From Rhabditophanes sp. KR3021 (lineage: Eukaryota > Nematoda > Chromadorea > Rhabditida > Alloionematidae): 64,000 nt of DNA. The notes below the pieces were generated by a model. The model saw only the letters and a program-made list of their open reading frames with translations, was not told where the DNA came from and made no database searches. The stretch covers positions 2,852,001 to 2,916,000 of the forward strand of contig CAUJLY010000001.1 of NCBI GenBank assembly GCA_963281155.1. The letters are read 5' to 3'. The position numbers and the translations under genes are program-made. Below, piece by piece: positions 20,991 to 32,693 of this stretch. Within the stretch, counting starts at the first letter, position 1. The number at the start of each line of letters is the position of its first letter.

Positions 20991-21674
20991 TTATTTGTAA
21001 TGACTATAAATGCATCCAAAGTCACAGGAACAAATACAATAGTTGTTCAAATATTGATAGTACAAAATAGGTGTTATGATAAAGGCTAAATATTGTTTTG
21101 TAACAACATTCAAAAAGATACATTTATATCTCTTTGCAATTGGCTTCATTATATAATCCATTTCGAACTTCCCGGAACAACCAATGAATGCAAAGGATAA
21201 AGTCAAAGCCAAAATAAATGGGCATACAAGGATTAAAACCGACTTCCAACCATCTCATAGATTTTTATACGAGGTATGCCAACAGATTGCAGAAAAGCGA
21301 TTGAATGAGATATTAATTGTAAACAATGTTACAAGTAATTCCAGACTAACAGTAATTGTGCTAAAAGTGTTGGCCATATTTAGTGAATTAAAAAAATTCA
21401 AATACATGCTCCGAAATAAACCAAAAAAAGAAATAGTATAAGATACATGTTTTGCGCAAACAAATGAATTATCAAATATACCATCGAAAACAAAATAAAA
21501 TAAAAGTGTTTCGTTATTTCTGAATTTTTTGTAAGCAACGTTTTAATTAGAAAAATAATCAGCAGGGAATACAAAATTGATGAACAAGCATCAAATATGA
21601 ATATAAATCGGGACAAAAGTTAATTACTAAAAATAAATGAAGTATAAATTTTTTGATTTTAACTAACCATTCAT
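20991..21674 (-). pseudogene. Decayed Srg-superfamily receptor
   Basis: Starts with the same ATGAATG mini-exon as the gene at 17048 (21668-21674). After its acceptor the receptor frame is shifted: IFDACSSILYSLLIIFLIKTLL, then another shift after ITKHFYF, then NISFNRFSAIC, and ALTLSFAFIGCSGKFEMDY with KQYLAFIITPILYYQY. The homology ends near 20991 before TM6-TM7. Several frameshifts and truncation make it non-functional. Confidence 0.7.
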
Positions 21675-21919
21675 TGTGTGGCTTTTTAAAATAGTATAAT
21701 TTGGAATACAAAATATAACACAATTATTTACTTTGAATGTTTATTGAAGTGAAAAAAATTTATAGACAGATATATTACCTTTTATTAATTATAATAACTG
21801 AAGACATATAAGATTCATTGGATTTTGATACTATAAAATAATAATGTATTTAAGACAAAAATATTTGAAGCATTGTAGATTTTTAGAGTACTTTAATTTG
21901 TAGCATAATGGCATAGACT

Positions 21920-22111
21920 TTATGTCTTATATTCCTTATCGAGATGTTGATATAACTTTTTATTTTTACTTAATAAGGTGTCGATAGATATAATAGTAAG
22001 AGTGATGGTAAAAGTTGCTGTAAAGCAGGCAAAGAAAAATATGTGTAGTGATGATAAGGATGAGAAGGGAATCGGTATAAGATAAATAGGTGGCATTAAG
22101 ATACTTAGCAT
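21920..22111 (-). CDS. Possible small membrane protein, 63 residues
   Basis: ATG at 22111. Pro-rich start (MLSILMPPIYLIPIPF), one strong hydrophobic segment (LHIFFFACFTATFTITLTII), then a Lys-rich end (LLSKNKKLYQHLDKEYK). It could be a small single-pass protein or a TM1 remnant of a receptor, since it lies between two receptor pseudogenes. No family recognised. Confidence 0.3.
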   Translation of the reverse strand: MLSILMPPIYLIPIPFSSLSSLHIFFFACFTATFTITLTIISIDTLLSKNKKLYQHLDKEYKT

Positions 22112-22399
22112 GACACTTCGTGATATATAGTACTTTATTAAATAATAAGGATTCTAAGGGCGGAAAATACAATTATATAATGATCTTGTAGTTAAGCATA
22201 GTGATTCTTTGTTTAAACTGTTTTACACCTTTTGCCAAAAACATCTTATTTAGTTACTTAAAATAGCCAACGGCCTTTTCTATTTTAAGTAAGATAAAAC
22301 ATGCCTTCAATTTCAGATGATTTTAGATCCCCTTTATGGGTATCTATTATTAAATGTGCATAATTTTTTTCGTCTTAATCAAAAATGTAGTTCTTATTT

Positions 22400-22860
22400 C
22401 TTTTGAAAACATCATCAATTTATACGGAGAAAGAACACAATTAAAATTTCGTATAATTGATAAATATTCAGAAAAAATGCATATCTTCAAGAACATGATA
22501 ATCAGCAATACATTCTATAGTTTCCATTATTAAAATAAAGAACAGTGCATTAAAATTAATAAGAAATATTTGGCTAAAATATGCTCGGTTTTGGTAAATG
22601 TTTCACATTAATATGTTTAAGTTTTTAATTAAGAAGAAATTCAAGGCTGCTCCGATTGAAATAGAATTAAATGATTACAGATTAAGTAAAACCATATACT
22701 AATATAATATTATTATGTGTTTGAGTTGGATCTGTCAAAATAGAACCACTTTCATTGTTCAATTTTTAGATTGCAGGAAAGTCAATATCTAATTAATATT
22801 TAGAGAAAATATACATTTACTATGTTGCGTCCAAATAAAAAGAAGTTAAAGTAGATATTT
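22400..22860 (-). pseudogene. Decayed Srg-superfamily receptor, C-terminal half
   Basis: Minus-strand fragments in changing frames follow the second half of the intact receptors: KLNNESGSILTDPTQTHNN (extracellular loop 2), AALNFFLIKNLNILM (TM5), FLINFNALFFILIMETIECI (TM6) and SFSPYKLMMFSKE (TM7 end, compare SPYTLLILSKD). In-frame stops and frameshifts break every segment. Confidence 0.65.
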
Positions 22861-25117
22861 TAGAGAAACTTAAAATCTCGGTTTTGGTTGTTATAAATAC
22901 AGTTCTTTTAAATGTATCAAATAGACATCTTTTAATATTTGATTCACTAATTAAAAAAGCAGATCAAGCAATTTAAAATGTTTAGATAACTCTAAATTAC
23001 AAAATGTGAATTATTGTCCATCTATTAACAAAATCGCTCAAAATAAACATTTCTATGTTAAAACAATTTTCGATGCAAACATATTAACATCAAATTGTTC
23101 CAAAGGTTGGTTGATTAGGAATAATATAAAGTTAAGATAAGAGTTTGTAATTTTCCATAATCTTTTATTTGATAACATTATATGTTCTTTAAATGTCAAT
23201 TGTAGATGAAACTTATTTATTTTACGTTATTATCAATATTTTGCTGAGACTAAAGTTGATTTGAAGGAAAACTTAAAATTCGATGAGCCGATATAAGGTT
23301 CATCGAAAGGGATTTGTTCTTTTGCAAAAAAAGTTGAATGTATACAAAACTGCAAATGATATTGCTGTTAATTTTTTGTATGTTTTAAGAATTTTTGGTA
23401 CTACAACAACACCATTCTCATATTACAATTTCGAACACAAGATATCTCCAAAACATTGGATGAGGATAGTATTGAATATGTATAAATAAACACATATAAC
23501 AATATCTTTTTTGTATTGCTAAGGAGAACCCTCTTCACATGTGGATGTTTTTACTCCACTTAAGTTTATATCAAGGTCCACCTTTGGTCAATTAAAAACA
23601 ACCAAACCTTTTGTTCTTTTAAATGAGGTGTCTGTTGGATAGTGTTTGATGTCAACATACTTGTTACGATGAAATTTGAACTTGCTTTAACACCCTCTTC
23701 TTCGCGATCTTAAAATAAGTCTATGTATATCAAATATAAACAGATCTTTCTACAACAACCATCATGTGGATGTTTCATTTGTACGAGAGTCGTGAAGGTG
23801 AAGTATTTATACATTTTATTATGTATTATCACCATACAACTATATAAACACATTTGTCCGTTGATCCGAATATATAATTAACTTTTATCCCAAATTTATC
23901 CTATTACCTCCGCTGATTTTGTCTAAATAAAAGTTCGGTAATTTGTTAAAAGCAATATTATTTAGAACTTGTTGTTACCTACTAACAACCAATTATTATC
24001 AATACATTTTTGCCTTTATCATTCATTAACTTTTAACAATTGCATTATTTATATTCATAAAAACTCCACTAAACATAAATGGGTTTTTCTTGTTTATTAT
24101 CTATTATTTTTCCTCTTAATTATCTTTTAATTTGGTGGTCATAAATAACTAGAAATGTAATTTATCATACTTTTTCCCATCACAATCGCTTTTATCAATT
24201 ATTTCTTCTTTTTTTTGAAGGTCTAATAAAGGTACAGAATTTTTATTATTCTATTTTCAAATGACTAATAACAATTGATAATAAGAACGTCTACTAATGG
24301 AATATATTTCAGGTGCTAATAGTTTCTTCACAATTTCTTTAGACATATTAATTTATCTAGCCATCTATTAAAGATTAAGAATGTGACATTTCTATCATTT
24401 CTTAAAACTCCATTAGTAAGGCCTTTATTCACCATCAATTATCAGTAGGCAACCTTTATTTTAATCAACTATATAAATTAGGCTCATTGTTCGTACTGAT
24501 ACTAATAGAGGACACATCCATATTTACTAATACATCCTCTTACCATCATATTTTTTAAGGAAAGGTAATAATATTATTATTACTACTACTTTCCTCTCCA
24601 TTGTCAACTAATTGTTGCCTCTTTTGGATAATTGAACTTGTTTAGGGAGGGTGAAGTATAAATAAACACGATTTTACAAAACAAACCATTTTAAATTAAA
24701 GCCACATAAATTTAACTTATATTTAGGGTAGAATCTCTAAGACTGTTAGCATTAAATGGACTGTCATGGAGTATCTATCTTCGATATTCTTAGATTTCTT
24801 AGTGCCTTTTTGTTATCAGTTACATTTTTTGCGGCTGTATTACTGTGGGAAGTTATGTAATTGTTTGTACATATGTAAGTCGTTCAGTAATATAAGAATT
24901 TCTTTATTTGGACTAGTTTTGAAAAGTTCACTACTGATTTGGTCAATGCGTAGATAGTTCATTTTGATATTTTTAACTAATAAATGTTATATCAGCGATT
25001 ACTTAACGAGCATTAAAAAGAAACAATCTAAATCGCATACGTCTGGCTAATTTATTTGTTATCGCACAAAAATTACACGATTAATTATTTATTAGATTTG
25101 TAGTATTTGATATTCAA
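22861..25117. other. Long intergenic AT-rich region
   Basis: No gene supported. Open frames at 23283-23489 and 24766-24957 (+) are low in complexity or lack any motif. ATGTGGATGTTT occurs at about 23539 and again at about 23764. Its last part is the 3' flank of the BTB-BACK gene. Confidence 0.4.
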
Positions 25118-26116
25118 TTAATATCCATGTTTCTTATCGTCAATAAGCATATCAAAGTAAAATTGAGCAAGTTCAGGGACTTGGGATATTTTTGGATTTT
25201 CTCTAATATAAACTTTAATTGTATTTGATGAAATACGATTGAAATCAAGCTTAGTCATCAAAGTAATCCAGTCATTTTTTCTATTTTTATAATCGTAATC
25301 GACCCACCGTGTAACTATTTGCAGCATCGCATGTTGACATTTAGTCTTAATGAACTTCTGATCAAACAAATCATTGAGGTTGACATAATTGAATGAGTCA
25401 AATGCATGTATTTCGTTTAGCTTCTGAAATGATTAAAGATTAATATTTTATTTATGATTTTACACTTACGTCAAAGTTGTTACCAATTACGATTTTAGCC
25501 AGATTATGATAATTTTCGAAAACTGATTTGCTGGTAAATTCAAACAATATTCCGATGTAGGCAACATTTTTTTCATCTTTAATGAAATTGTAGATTTTAT
25601 TCTAAGACAATTATATTTAAATAACCTTTAAAGATTAATTATACCTCAAGGCCATTCGATTTAATTACAAGCTGGACATTCAAAAGAGCAATAATGTCTG
25701 TTTCAGTAATTTCAGCCGATTCCTGCAAATACTTATAATAAACACGGAAATCGGCCAAACTAATATCGTCAATAATAAATACTGCTAAAAAATATTTTAA
25801 TTCTTGTGTAAAACATATTAAACATACTACTTCTTGATTTGTTGTAAAAAAAGTTATAAAAATAATCGCAACTTGCAGCCAGAATACTTCTCAACACTCG
25901 TGCTGAACCATTACTAAAAGATAATTCGGCATCGGCAAATGATTCATCTAATAATAGCTTAGATAGATTAGGAAATTTCTCCACATCCATATTTATGTTG
26001 TGGTAATAGTGGAAACTATTCAATAGTGATGGTATTGACGCAATGACTAAGCAGATCTGTACAGGGGTTAAAACTAGTTTCTTGACTAGAGTAGTTCGTC
26101 TAGAATCTTTGATCAC
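25118..26116 (-). CDS. BTB-BACK domain protein without Kelch repeats
   Basis: Four exons, 25831-26116, 25645-25784, 25470-25601 and 25118-25423, joined in phase (287 residues). BTB: FPNLSKLLLDESFADAELSF, then RSILAASCDYF. BACK: ALLNVQLVIKSN, FEFTSKSVFENYHNLA, ..FDSFNYVNLNDLFDQ, and IVTRWVDYDYKNRKNDW. These domains adapt substrates to Cullin-3 ligases; substrate-binding Kelch repeats are absent and the protein ends after BACK. It is closely related to the BTB-BACK part of the gene at 35371-37277. The start is uncertain: MDVEKF at 25990 fits the BTB start, while 26116 would add 42 residues including RRTTL, similar to RRTLI of the paralogue. Confidence 0.85.
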
Positions 26117-26245
26117 TGCGAGGGACTACTTTTACATACATCTTCTGAAATTGCTCTAATGATTAAACATAGTTTTTTTTAAATTATTAGTTTCTTAAAT
26201 TTTAAGTATCATAAGGGCTATTTATATGTTGTATTCATTTTTCAG

Positions 26246-26497
26246 GTTACAAATAGCATTGAACGAAACACCGGAAAATAATAATAATATCAGAAGCATT
26301 CTATTTAATAAACCCTTCCAACATTGTGAAATATGTTCTGCTAAATAATTTGCATGACATCCCTACGACAAGGCTATTTTCCAGTCAATTTGGACATAAA
26401 AGCTGCCAATGTTACAGTCATCCAGCCTGTTCCAAAATATTTGGACATGGAGCAAATAAATTGGCTTAAGAGATTGCTACACGAAGTTCGATTTTGA
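26246..26497 (+). pseudogene. Unidentified gene fragments in two frames
   Basis: After an acceptor TTTTTCAG, 26247-26348 reads LQIALNETPENNNNIRS.. to HCEICSAK and a stop. In another frame ATG 26354 to TGA 26497 gives 47 residues, with GYFPVNLDIKAANVTV and LDMEQINWLKRLLHEVRF. Both look like real protein with balanced codons, on the strand opposite to the neighbouring genes. They may be two parts of one frameshifted or alternatively spliced small gene. No family recognised. Confidence 0.4.
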
Positions 26498-26586
26498 AAC
26501 ACATTCTATATATAAATTTATTCCAAATTACACAAATTAATTAAAAAAGCAAGATATCGTCATTATATTAAATTTATTCCATGTTA

Positions 26587-28543
26587 CTAAACTTTATTAA
26601 GACCAACTCCAGTATGTATGGCGTATAGAATTTTATTTAAATACTTGAGCCAGTTGTCACAATCAGCTTCGCTTTCTGCACAAAAATAAATTCTTCTTTG
26701 CTGATAGTTGCTGTTAGAGACACAAGGCTCGATTAAAACATCAATTGAGAAAGAATCATTTTTGTAGCCTAAGTCTTCCTTACTTACTTTGTTAATTTGT
26801 GTGACCACTACTTTTGATAGGTCAATGACATTAGTAGGAGAATGGCCATTGTATTCGTCTTCGGCTGAATTCCAAAATTTAAGTACCGATCTTTTGACAA
26901 TCGTCCACATTTTCTTTGTAGGCTGGAGTTTGTTTTCAGCACTATAAACGTACAAGAAACCCGAAAAAGCAACATCAATTATTTGGGGGAGAGATGAGCA
27001 CTCGCTATTGATAGAAATTGTTCCTTCTAGTGGAAATTTGGCTTCATCCAAGTAAAATCTCTGTGGCCCCAAAGTGTCTCTATTCAATCTCAATATGCCA
27101 CACAAACTAAATTCAGTTTCATTAATTTGATTGGATGGATGCAGAGAATCATCCTGAAGGACTGACGCATTCTCATCGATCGGAGCCAACTTCTTTTTAG
27201 GTGTAGTTTTAAAAATAGAAAATGCAAAGTCTCTGAAACTTTTCTTCAATCTGGACATGCGAGTGCGTTCTTTAGTACCGATTTTGATCGCGTAAACTTC
27301 TGCCGTAATTACATAGTCAATTGGCAACTTGGTGAATCTGATAACATCTGCAAACTTGACTTGACGCATCCTTACACTTCCAAGATCACCAACATTTCCT
27401 ATTTGAGTACCGAGGACATTATTTGCACAACTAAAGACGACACAAAAAGCATAACTGACTTCAAGTTGAGTCTTCTTGAAACTAAACAAGCGATTCAATT
27501 CAAGTTCAACGTCTGAGATGATAAATGACGAAAGGTATTCTGAATGGATGCGTGGGATGTTAATTTTCATATTCTTGAGGGTTTTTGTACGGACATATTC
27601 GTTTTGCAAGCAGGTTCCTTTTTTTCTGTTTATTAAGATTCTCCTTTGCCCAGCCAGTTCCAAGGAATTGCCATTGTAGTCATCTCTTTTGCTACATTCG
27701 TGAATTAGCTTGGTAGATTCTGAGACTGCATGCTCCGCTTTCATCATCATCACCTTTAGCTTTTCCAACTTCCTGGCGTACATTTCCTCAGAAATTTGAC
27801 TGATATTTGCAGGAGCATTAAGAGACGGTACATTTGAATTCATTGAAACAAAGGATTCGTGCTTACCAGGAAGAATGGCCTGTCTGCTGGCACTTTCTCC
27901 AACCGGAAACATCTTTCTATCTCTACGCTTCATAACATACCCTAGTGATTGTCTAGGTGTGTTTAAGGGAGTCGAATGAGCCATCGGTGTAAAAGGGGCT
28001 TCTTTGATAACTCTGGCAGCTCTTTGTACAATAGATCCTGTCTCGCTAACAGTACTCAACGTTTCTTTTTTGTAAGTTGTTAAAACACTTCCCATTGGAG
28101 CTTCAGGAATGAAACGAGGAGCAGGTGAGAATTTAGGAGCACAGTTTTCTTCCATAATTCGTTTGATGTGAGGTGTCATTCGAGGTGTGCAGAAGTCCCG
28201 GTTCATACCTCCTCGCAAATTGTATTCCCTGACTTTCTTTGGCGTGTCTGGAGGAGTATTGCGATAAAGTGGGATAGCCATTTCCTTTGAAGCACCGGAT
28301 GACTTTTCGTTTGTACTTGCTACCAATAGTTCAATTGCCTCGTCAATCTAAAAATAAGTTCACATTTTTTGCATATTAACATACCTCTTTTTGTGAGGGC
28401 TCTTGTTTCGCAATAACGCAGTCATCGTCATTTAGAAAGCTGTCAGAGGGTGTTGCAAAGTTCCGAGGAGACAAATGGAAAGCCTGAGAAGGTAATATGA
28501 TTAGAAGGCAAGTAAATTAACTTACACTCTCTGAGAATTCCAT
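26587..28543 (-). CDS. Anillin-like protein (anillin homology and PH domains)
   Basis: Three exons, 28526-28543, 28385-28483 and 26587-28347, in phase, 625 residues. The N-terminal 170 residues are basic, Pro/Thr-rich and disordered (TPPDTPKKVREYN, TPMAHSTPLNTP). Then comes a coiled region (ISEEMYARKLEKLKVMMMKA), the anillin homology domain (about 240-420: KGTCLQNEY.., ISDVELELNRLFSF) and a C-terminal PH domain (about 470-610: FSGFLYVYSAENKLQ, ending DCDNWLKYLNKI). Anillins link septins, RhoA and the cell cortex in cytokinesis and germline architecture. The size resembles short nematode anillins such as ANI-3 more than ANI-1; no clear myosin- or actin-binding part is visible. Confidence 0.85.
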
Positions 28544-29342
28544 TTTGTAAAATAACCAAAGAAATTAGTGTGCTTACGTAATATTTAATTGCAACCAAAT
28601 TTATAAGTAATTTGAATGATACTTAATACAGTTTGAACGTAAATAAAGTCGCGTCAAGAAGTGCTATGGAAAGGTGCCCTCATTAGATTCGCTTTAAATT
28701 TTTAGTGACAAGGTCTTTATTAAGAGCCGAGCTAACTATTGTACTAGTAAAGTGCAAAGTCGCATGTTGTACTGTCAATATCAAAAAAGCTATACGATTG
28801 TGGGAAAATAACTATTTTGTAGTAATTTGTTGCCAGAAAGTTATTGCAAATGATTACTAGTATATTTTGGGAGCATTCTTGATTTACCAGTAATACAAAC
28901 ACATTATCTCTTATAAATGTATAGCATTTGATCAAAGTTATTTTTGTTTGATAAAATATGTTATCGTAAAATGAATAAGACCTAATCAAATTCCGTTTGT
29001 AAAAATCAAAAGAAAGCACATTTTTGGATGCCGATTGCCGATCATTTTCTTGATGACTAGTCATATTTAGTGCGTTTAAGTATGCGCATTAACAGTGGTG
29101 GTAGCAAAATAACAATTGCTCATAAACATTTTTTAATGCAGGTCATACGTCTGCATATTTGTTCTGGCAAAGATCATTTTCAATTAATAAGACTATTTAA
29201 TTGTATCAAAACTGCTCAATAAACCAGAAAAGACCACTCAACATTTAAGTAAGAAGGTATTTATTTAAGATCAACTTTAACGGATCAAAATTATTTCGTA
29301 TGGTGTAATATTAAAAATATGTATATCTTCTGAAAATCACAT
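28544..29342. other. Intergenic between anillin-like gene and metallothionein
   Basis: A 106-codon frame on the minus strand (28744-29064, start MTSHQENDRQSASKN) is present; its later part is rich in Ile, Phe, Tyr and Asn as in random AT-rich DNA, with no motif. I do not call it a gene. The stretch contains the promoter side of the anillin-like gene. Confidence 0.3.
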
Positions 29343-29555
29343 TTAACAGCTGCAATCGGCACCGCATTTGCAATCAACACATTTACAATCCTTCTTAGTA
29401 CAAGTTCCAGCTCCACTTGTTTCTCCGCAAGTACAATTCTTGCATTTACAACAATCACCGCACTTCTTCTTGCAGGCTTCTAAAATATTAGTAATAAGTA
29501 TATTATATCAAGAAAACAATTTACCCGATCCTTTTCCAGTCTTAGAACAGTCCAT
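29343..29555 (-). CDS. Metallothionein-like Cys-rich protein
   Basis: Two exons, 29525-29555 and 29343-29479, joined across a 45-nt intron; 55 residues, below the length usually called by gene finders. It contains 15 Cys in CC, CKC, CTC, CKC and CSC arrays (GDCCKCKNCTCGE, KDCKCVDCKCG) with no aromatic residue, the signature of metallothioneins that bind Zn, Cd and Cu. Not alignable in detail with C. elegans MTL-1/2, but the size, the two-exon form and the promoter fit. A TATA box lies 50 bp upstream and a double GATA site about 130 bp upstream. Confidence 0.9.
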
Positions 29556-29604
29556 GTTTATAATTCGCTTTAATTATAATAATACTGAATCCATCTTTTT
29601 CTTC

Positions 29605-29700
29605 TATTTATACCCCCTTTATTTGACTACAATCTATTCCGCATCATAAATATTTGTTCCTTCTAGGCGTGTTCGCAGTGTAAATAAGATAACTGATCAA
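29605..29700 (-). promoter_or_regulatory. Metallothionein promoter: TATA box and GATA sites
   Basis: TATAAATA on the minus strand at 29605-29612, 50 bp before the ATG. At 29684-29700 the + strand reads ATAAGATAACTGATCAA, i.e. overlapping GATA motifs. GATA factors (ELT-2) drive intestinal metallothionein expression in C. elegans; use here is inferred. No clear metal-response element is seen. Confidence 0.55.
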
Positions 29701-29930
29701 AAGTTATTCTTCAAAACAATATGTCTTTTTTTACTTTGACTGACGCATAGCACGTGGCTGCGAATGTAATCGACGGATTAATAATTTAGGAAGATACTAT
29801 TTATTTAACTTTTATTTAGCAAAATATTTTGTGTTGTTACACAAAAAGAGTTTAAATTTGATAATTTAAAACAGAAACATAAATACAACTAAACATCAAA
29901 GCTATTCAAATAAATACAAATTGTAAACAA

Positions 29931-31244
29931 TCAAATGTTTTCGGCAGTTTTCTTAAAATCATAAAAAATGTTATTATCCTTTGACAGTGCATGCTCAATG
30001 CTTGATAATCGTTCATTCAATTTTAGTAATTCATAATTTTGAAATTGTGATTCCAAATTTTGGGAAATAATGCGGTCCTCTATTTGGTATGAAATGCAAA
30101 TGTTATACATCCACGAAGATACTGGAATTGAAATCATTGGAATTACGACTGGAATCCAAAACCAACTGTAACTGTTGTATGAGAATACTTCAGACCCATA
30201 GTAAAAGAAGGTAAAGATCCTAGGAGCCAAGTCGCGTGCTGGATTCATTGCGTTGCATAAAACGGTTAAGAATTAATTATTATCAAGTTTCTTTTGGCTA
30301 ATTATATTTTAATGACCGTTAATAAATAAATGTATTTATGTTATCAACGCTAGTTTTGATGTTTACTTGTTTAGAGTGTATTTTGGTGGTAAAATGCGTT
30401 GTTTTAACTGCACAACAAGCATTATACATACATTTATTTATCTTTTTAATTTTGTGTATTATCTAATAACAGGAATAAACAAGCAATTTTGCAGCGCTAG
30501 CACGTTTTTAAACTCTACTATCATTAACTTACCACTATTAATGCCAAGTGATCCGATTATAATACCAATACCAAGCGAAATCATTCCTGGCTGTGCCCAC
30601 CGTGGAATTTGATTATTTACATCCGTAATAATTCCTACACAAACAGCTATCATCATCGACGCTATAGCCTGATCCCATATCGCCCCACTTAGAGAAAGGT
30701 AATTTTGAGGATAAGTAGAAAAACATTGGGCCGTTGATAAGGGTCCGTAAACTTTGCGAATTCCTCCGTCAAAATGATTTAATGCATCTGTAAGCATATT
30801 AAGTACTCCACGTCAATAAAAACTCACCAATAAAACAAAAGTATGCTAGTGCTGCACCACAAAATGCACCTAGGAATTGGGCAATAGCGTAATAGATAAA
30901 ATGAATGAAGGTTAATGTTCCTTGAGTGACAGCAAATAATGAAAAAGCCGGATTCATATGAGAACCTGATATTGAAAAGCCCATTTGAATGGCCATGAAA
31001 ACTACTAGAATCCATCCAACTTCACCCTCCATAAATGTCAATCCTGGACCTTTTCTAACTGTATTGTTTAGGTTGATAGCAATTCCTGCAAACTAGGAAA
31101 TGGTCAAGTATAAGCCCAAATGTAACTTACCATCAAAAACCAAGTACAAAAAAACTCAGCAATAAGCTCTCTCTGAATCTTAGACTTAATAAAAAATTTG
31201 TCATGAAGAATTTTTCTAAATGGAGCTGCCGGTAGTGGAATCAT
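29931..31244 (-). CDS. Aquaporin of the aquaglyceroporin type
   Basis: Four exons, 31131-31244, 30828-31092, 30533-30787 and 29931-30256, 319 residues in phase. Six helices. First half-helix motif GSHMNPAFS, second NSGNAMNPARDLAPR; Asp after NPAR marks glycerol-permeable channels. A 70-residue cytosolic coiled tail ends the protein. Odd point: the third intron (30257-30532) begins GTAAGT but ends TTTTAT before the conserved GNAMNPARD; no AG lies between the in-frame stop upstream and this junction. The junction has the same form as that of the Na+/K+-ATPase first intron. Confidence 0.88.
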
Positions 31245-32185
31245 TTCTAGTATTGTGAAATATTATAAATGTACCACATTTTCCGCTCATTTTATTATTC
31301 AATAAATGATATTAATAAGTGGCTTATACCAGATTTAACTAATGTTCTTGTGTTTTATGAATAATTCTGGAACATATTCGATGTACTTGGTATAATTTAA
31401 AAACTCGCATGACTTTACTTAAACGAAATGATAAAAATTATGAATAAATTTATTACATCTAACATAACTTAAATCATTACTACTTCATATTTACATTCAA
31501 TTTGTAAGAAAAGCCTTCCAAATTTGTTTTTTGATAGCTCAAAAGTGTATGATGGGCGCTATAAATTTGTTCATAAAAGAACCGGCACAAGTTGTTTGTG
31601 TTTGGAAATTATTACATTTGATAATTAATTGTACTTGGAAAAACCAGATTAGATGATATTGTTGGCAGGAAATGATTTGAATTAGCGTTTGGGATATTGG
31701 TTTATTTAAAACGATATTTGTAGATTTTTTTGTAGATTTCAGATATACTAATAGATTTTAAGAAAATAACAAACTAATAGTCATGTACAATGCTAAGTAA
31801 ACGAAATATGAAACTCAATTATATTGATCAGATCATACACGCTTATAAAGTTGGGCTTTACACAATTTATAAAGACCGGTATAACAGTTGAATAATTTGT
31901 ATTGTATTTTTATAAAAAACAGTTATTTTTTAGATGCGGAGAGTATGCTTTTAAGATCAAGAATAAATGTATAGACAATTGCAACATAAGTATATAACAA
32001 TCCAATAAAGTAGTTGGATAAAATGTATAGTTCTAATTAAAAGCAAATAATACAAAAAACTAACATTTATCATTAAAACGACAAATGTAATAAATAATAC
32101 TTGGTATTTAGAATTGAATTTCAAAAATGCAGGAAAAGTGATGAATTATTTGGCAACAGAATTTAAAGACGTAATCAAACTTCAT
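31245..32185. other. Intergenic AT-rich region
   Basis: A few dozen codons around 31530-31615 are open on + in two frames (one reading DSSKVYDGRYKFVHK), with no partner exons or family. Otherwise nothing is seen. Confidence 0.3.
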
Positions 32186-32259
32186 GGCTCAATGGTCTAG
32201 TTGTTTATGATTCTCGCTTTGGGTGCAAGAGGCCCCGGTTTCGACTGCCGGTTCAGCCC
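32186..32259 (+). pseudogene. Decayed tRNA-Pro (UGG)
   Basis: Same sequence as the tRNA-Pro at 20687-20760 with a few changes. The acceptor 3' side is TTCAGCC, so one pair of GGCTCAA becomes C-C. The anticodon stem CTCGC faces GCAAG, leaving a C-A mismatch. The D-loop has TTTATG in place of GTTATG. Anticodon TGG is kept. The stem mismatches argue for loss of function. Confidence 0.75.
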
Positions 32260-32693
32260 AATTTTTTAATGCAGCAAATATCTAAACAAATTTATCTTGA
32301 TGTTTTGATTTAATTAAAAATGGCATATAATAAAAATAGTTTGAAACAAACTTGGTAATGGTTAATAATGATAAAAAGATTGTACTTACAACATCCTATT
32401 AAGTATCAGATGACTTAGTAGTAGGTCTTTTGAGAAATTATCGTATTCTTATGATAGGATGAGTTTGTTTAGTTTGGGACTTTAGAGACAATAAGACCTA
32501 AATGGAAATTAGAATTAGTATGTGAGAAAACATATTTGGATTTCCGACGTTGAGGAATGATTTATTGAGATATTTAAGAGTATTTTTAAATTTTAATGAA
32601 TTTATCAAAACTCTTGGATGATTTATTTATTACGAAGAATAATTTATAGTTTAAAAGATAATATTTATTTAATTATAAAATAAAAATATAAAA
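32260..32693. other. Spacer, no gene seen
   Basis: AT-rich DNA between the tRNA-Pro relic and the 3' end of the DEP gene; no motif recognised. Confidence 0.35.

Noticed and set aside
23283..24957. Frames of 60-70 codons in the long intergenic region
   Set aside because: No splice context or recognisable protein features.
28744..29064. 106-codon frame downstream of metallothionein
   Set aside because: Composition is that of random AT-rich DNA after the first 15 residues; no motif, promoter or splice partner.
30240..30270. U12-type intron as explanation of the aquaporin junction (TTCTTAACC near the 3' end)
   Set aside because: The donor GTAAGT is U2-like, not ATATCCTT or GTATCCTT, and the ATPase intron lacks such a branch site, so the idea does not cover both cases.
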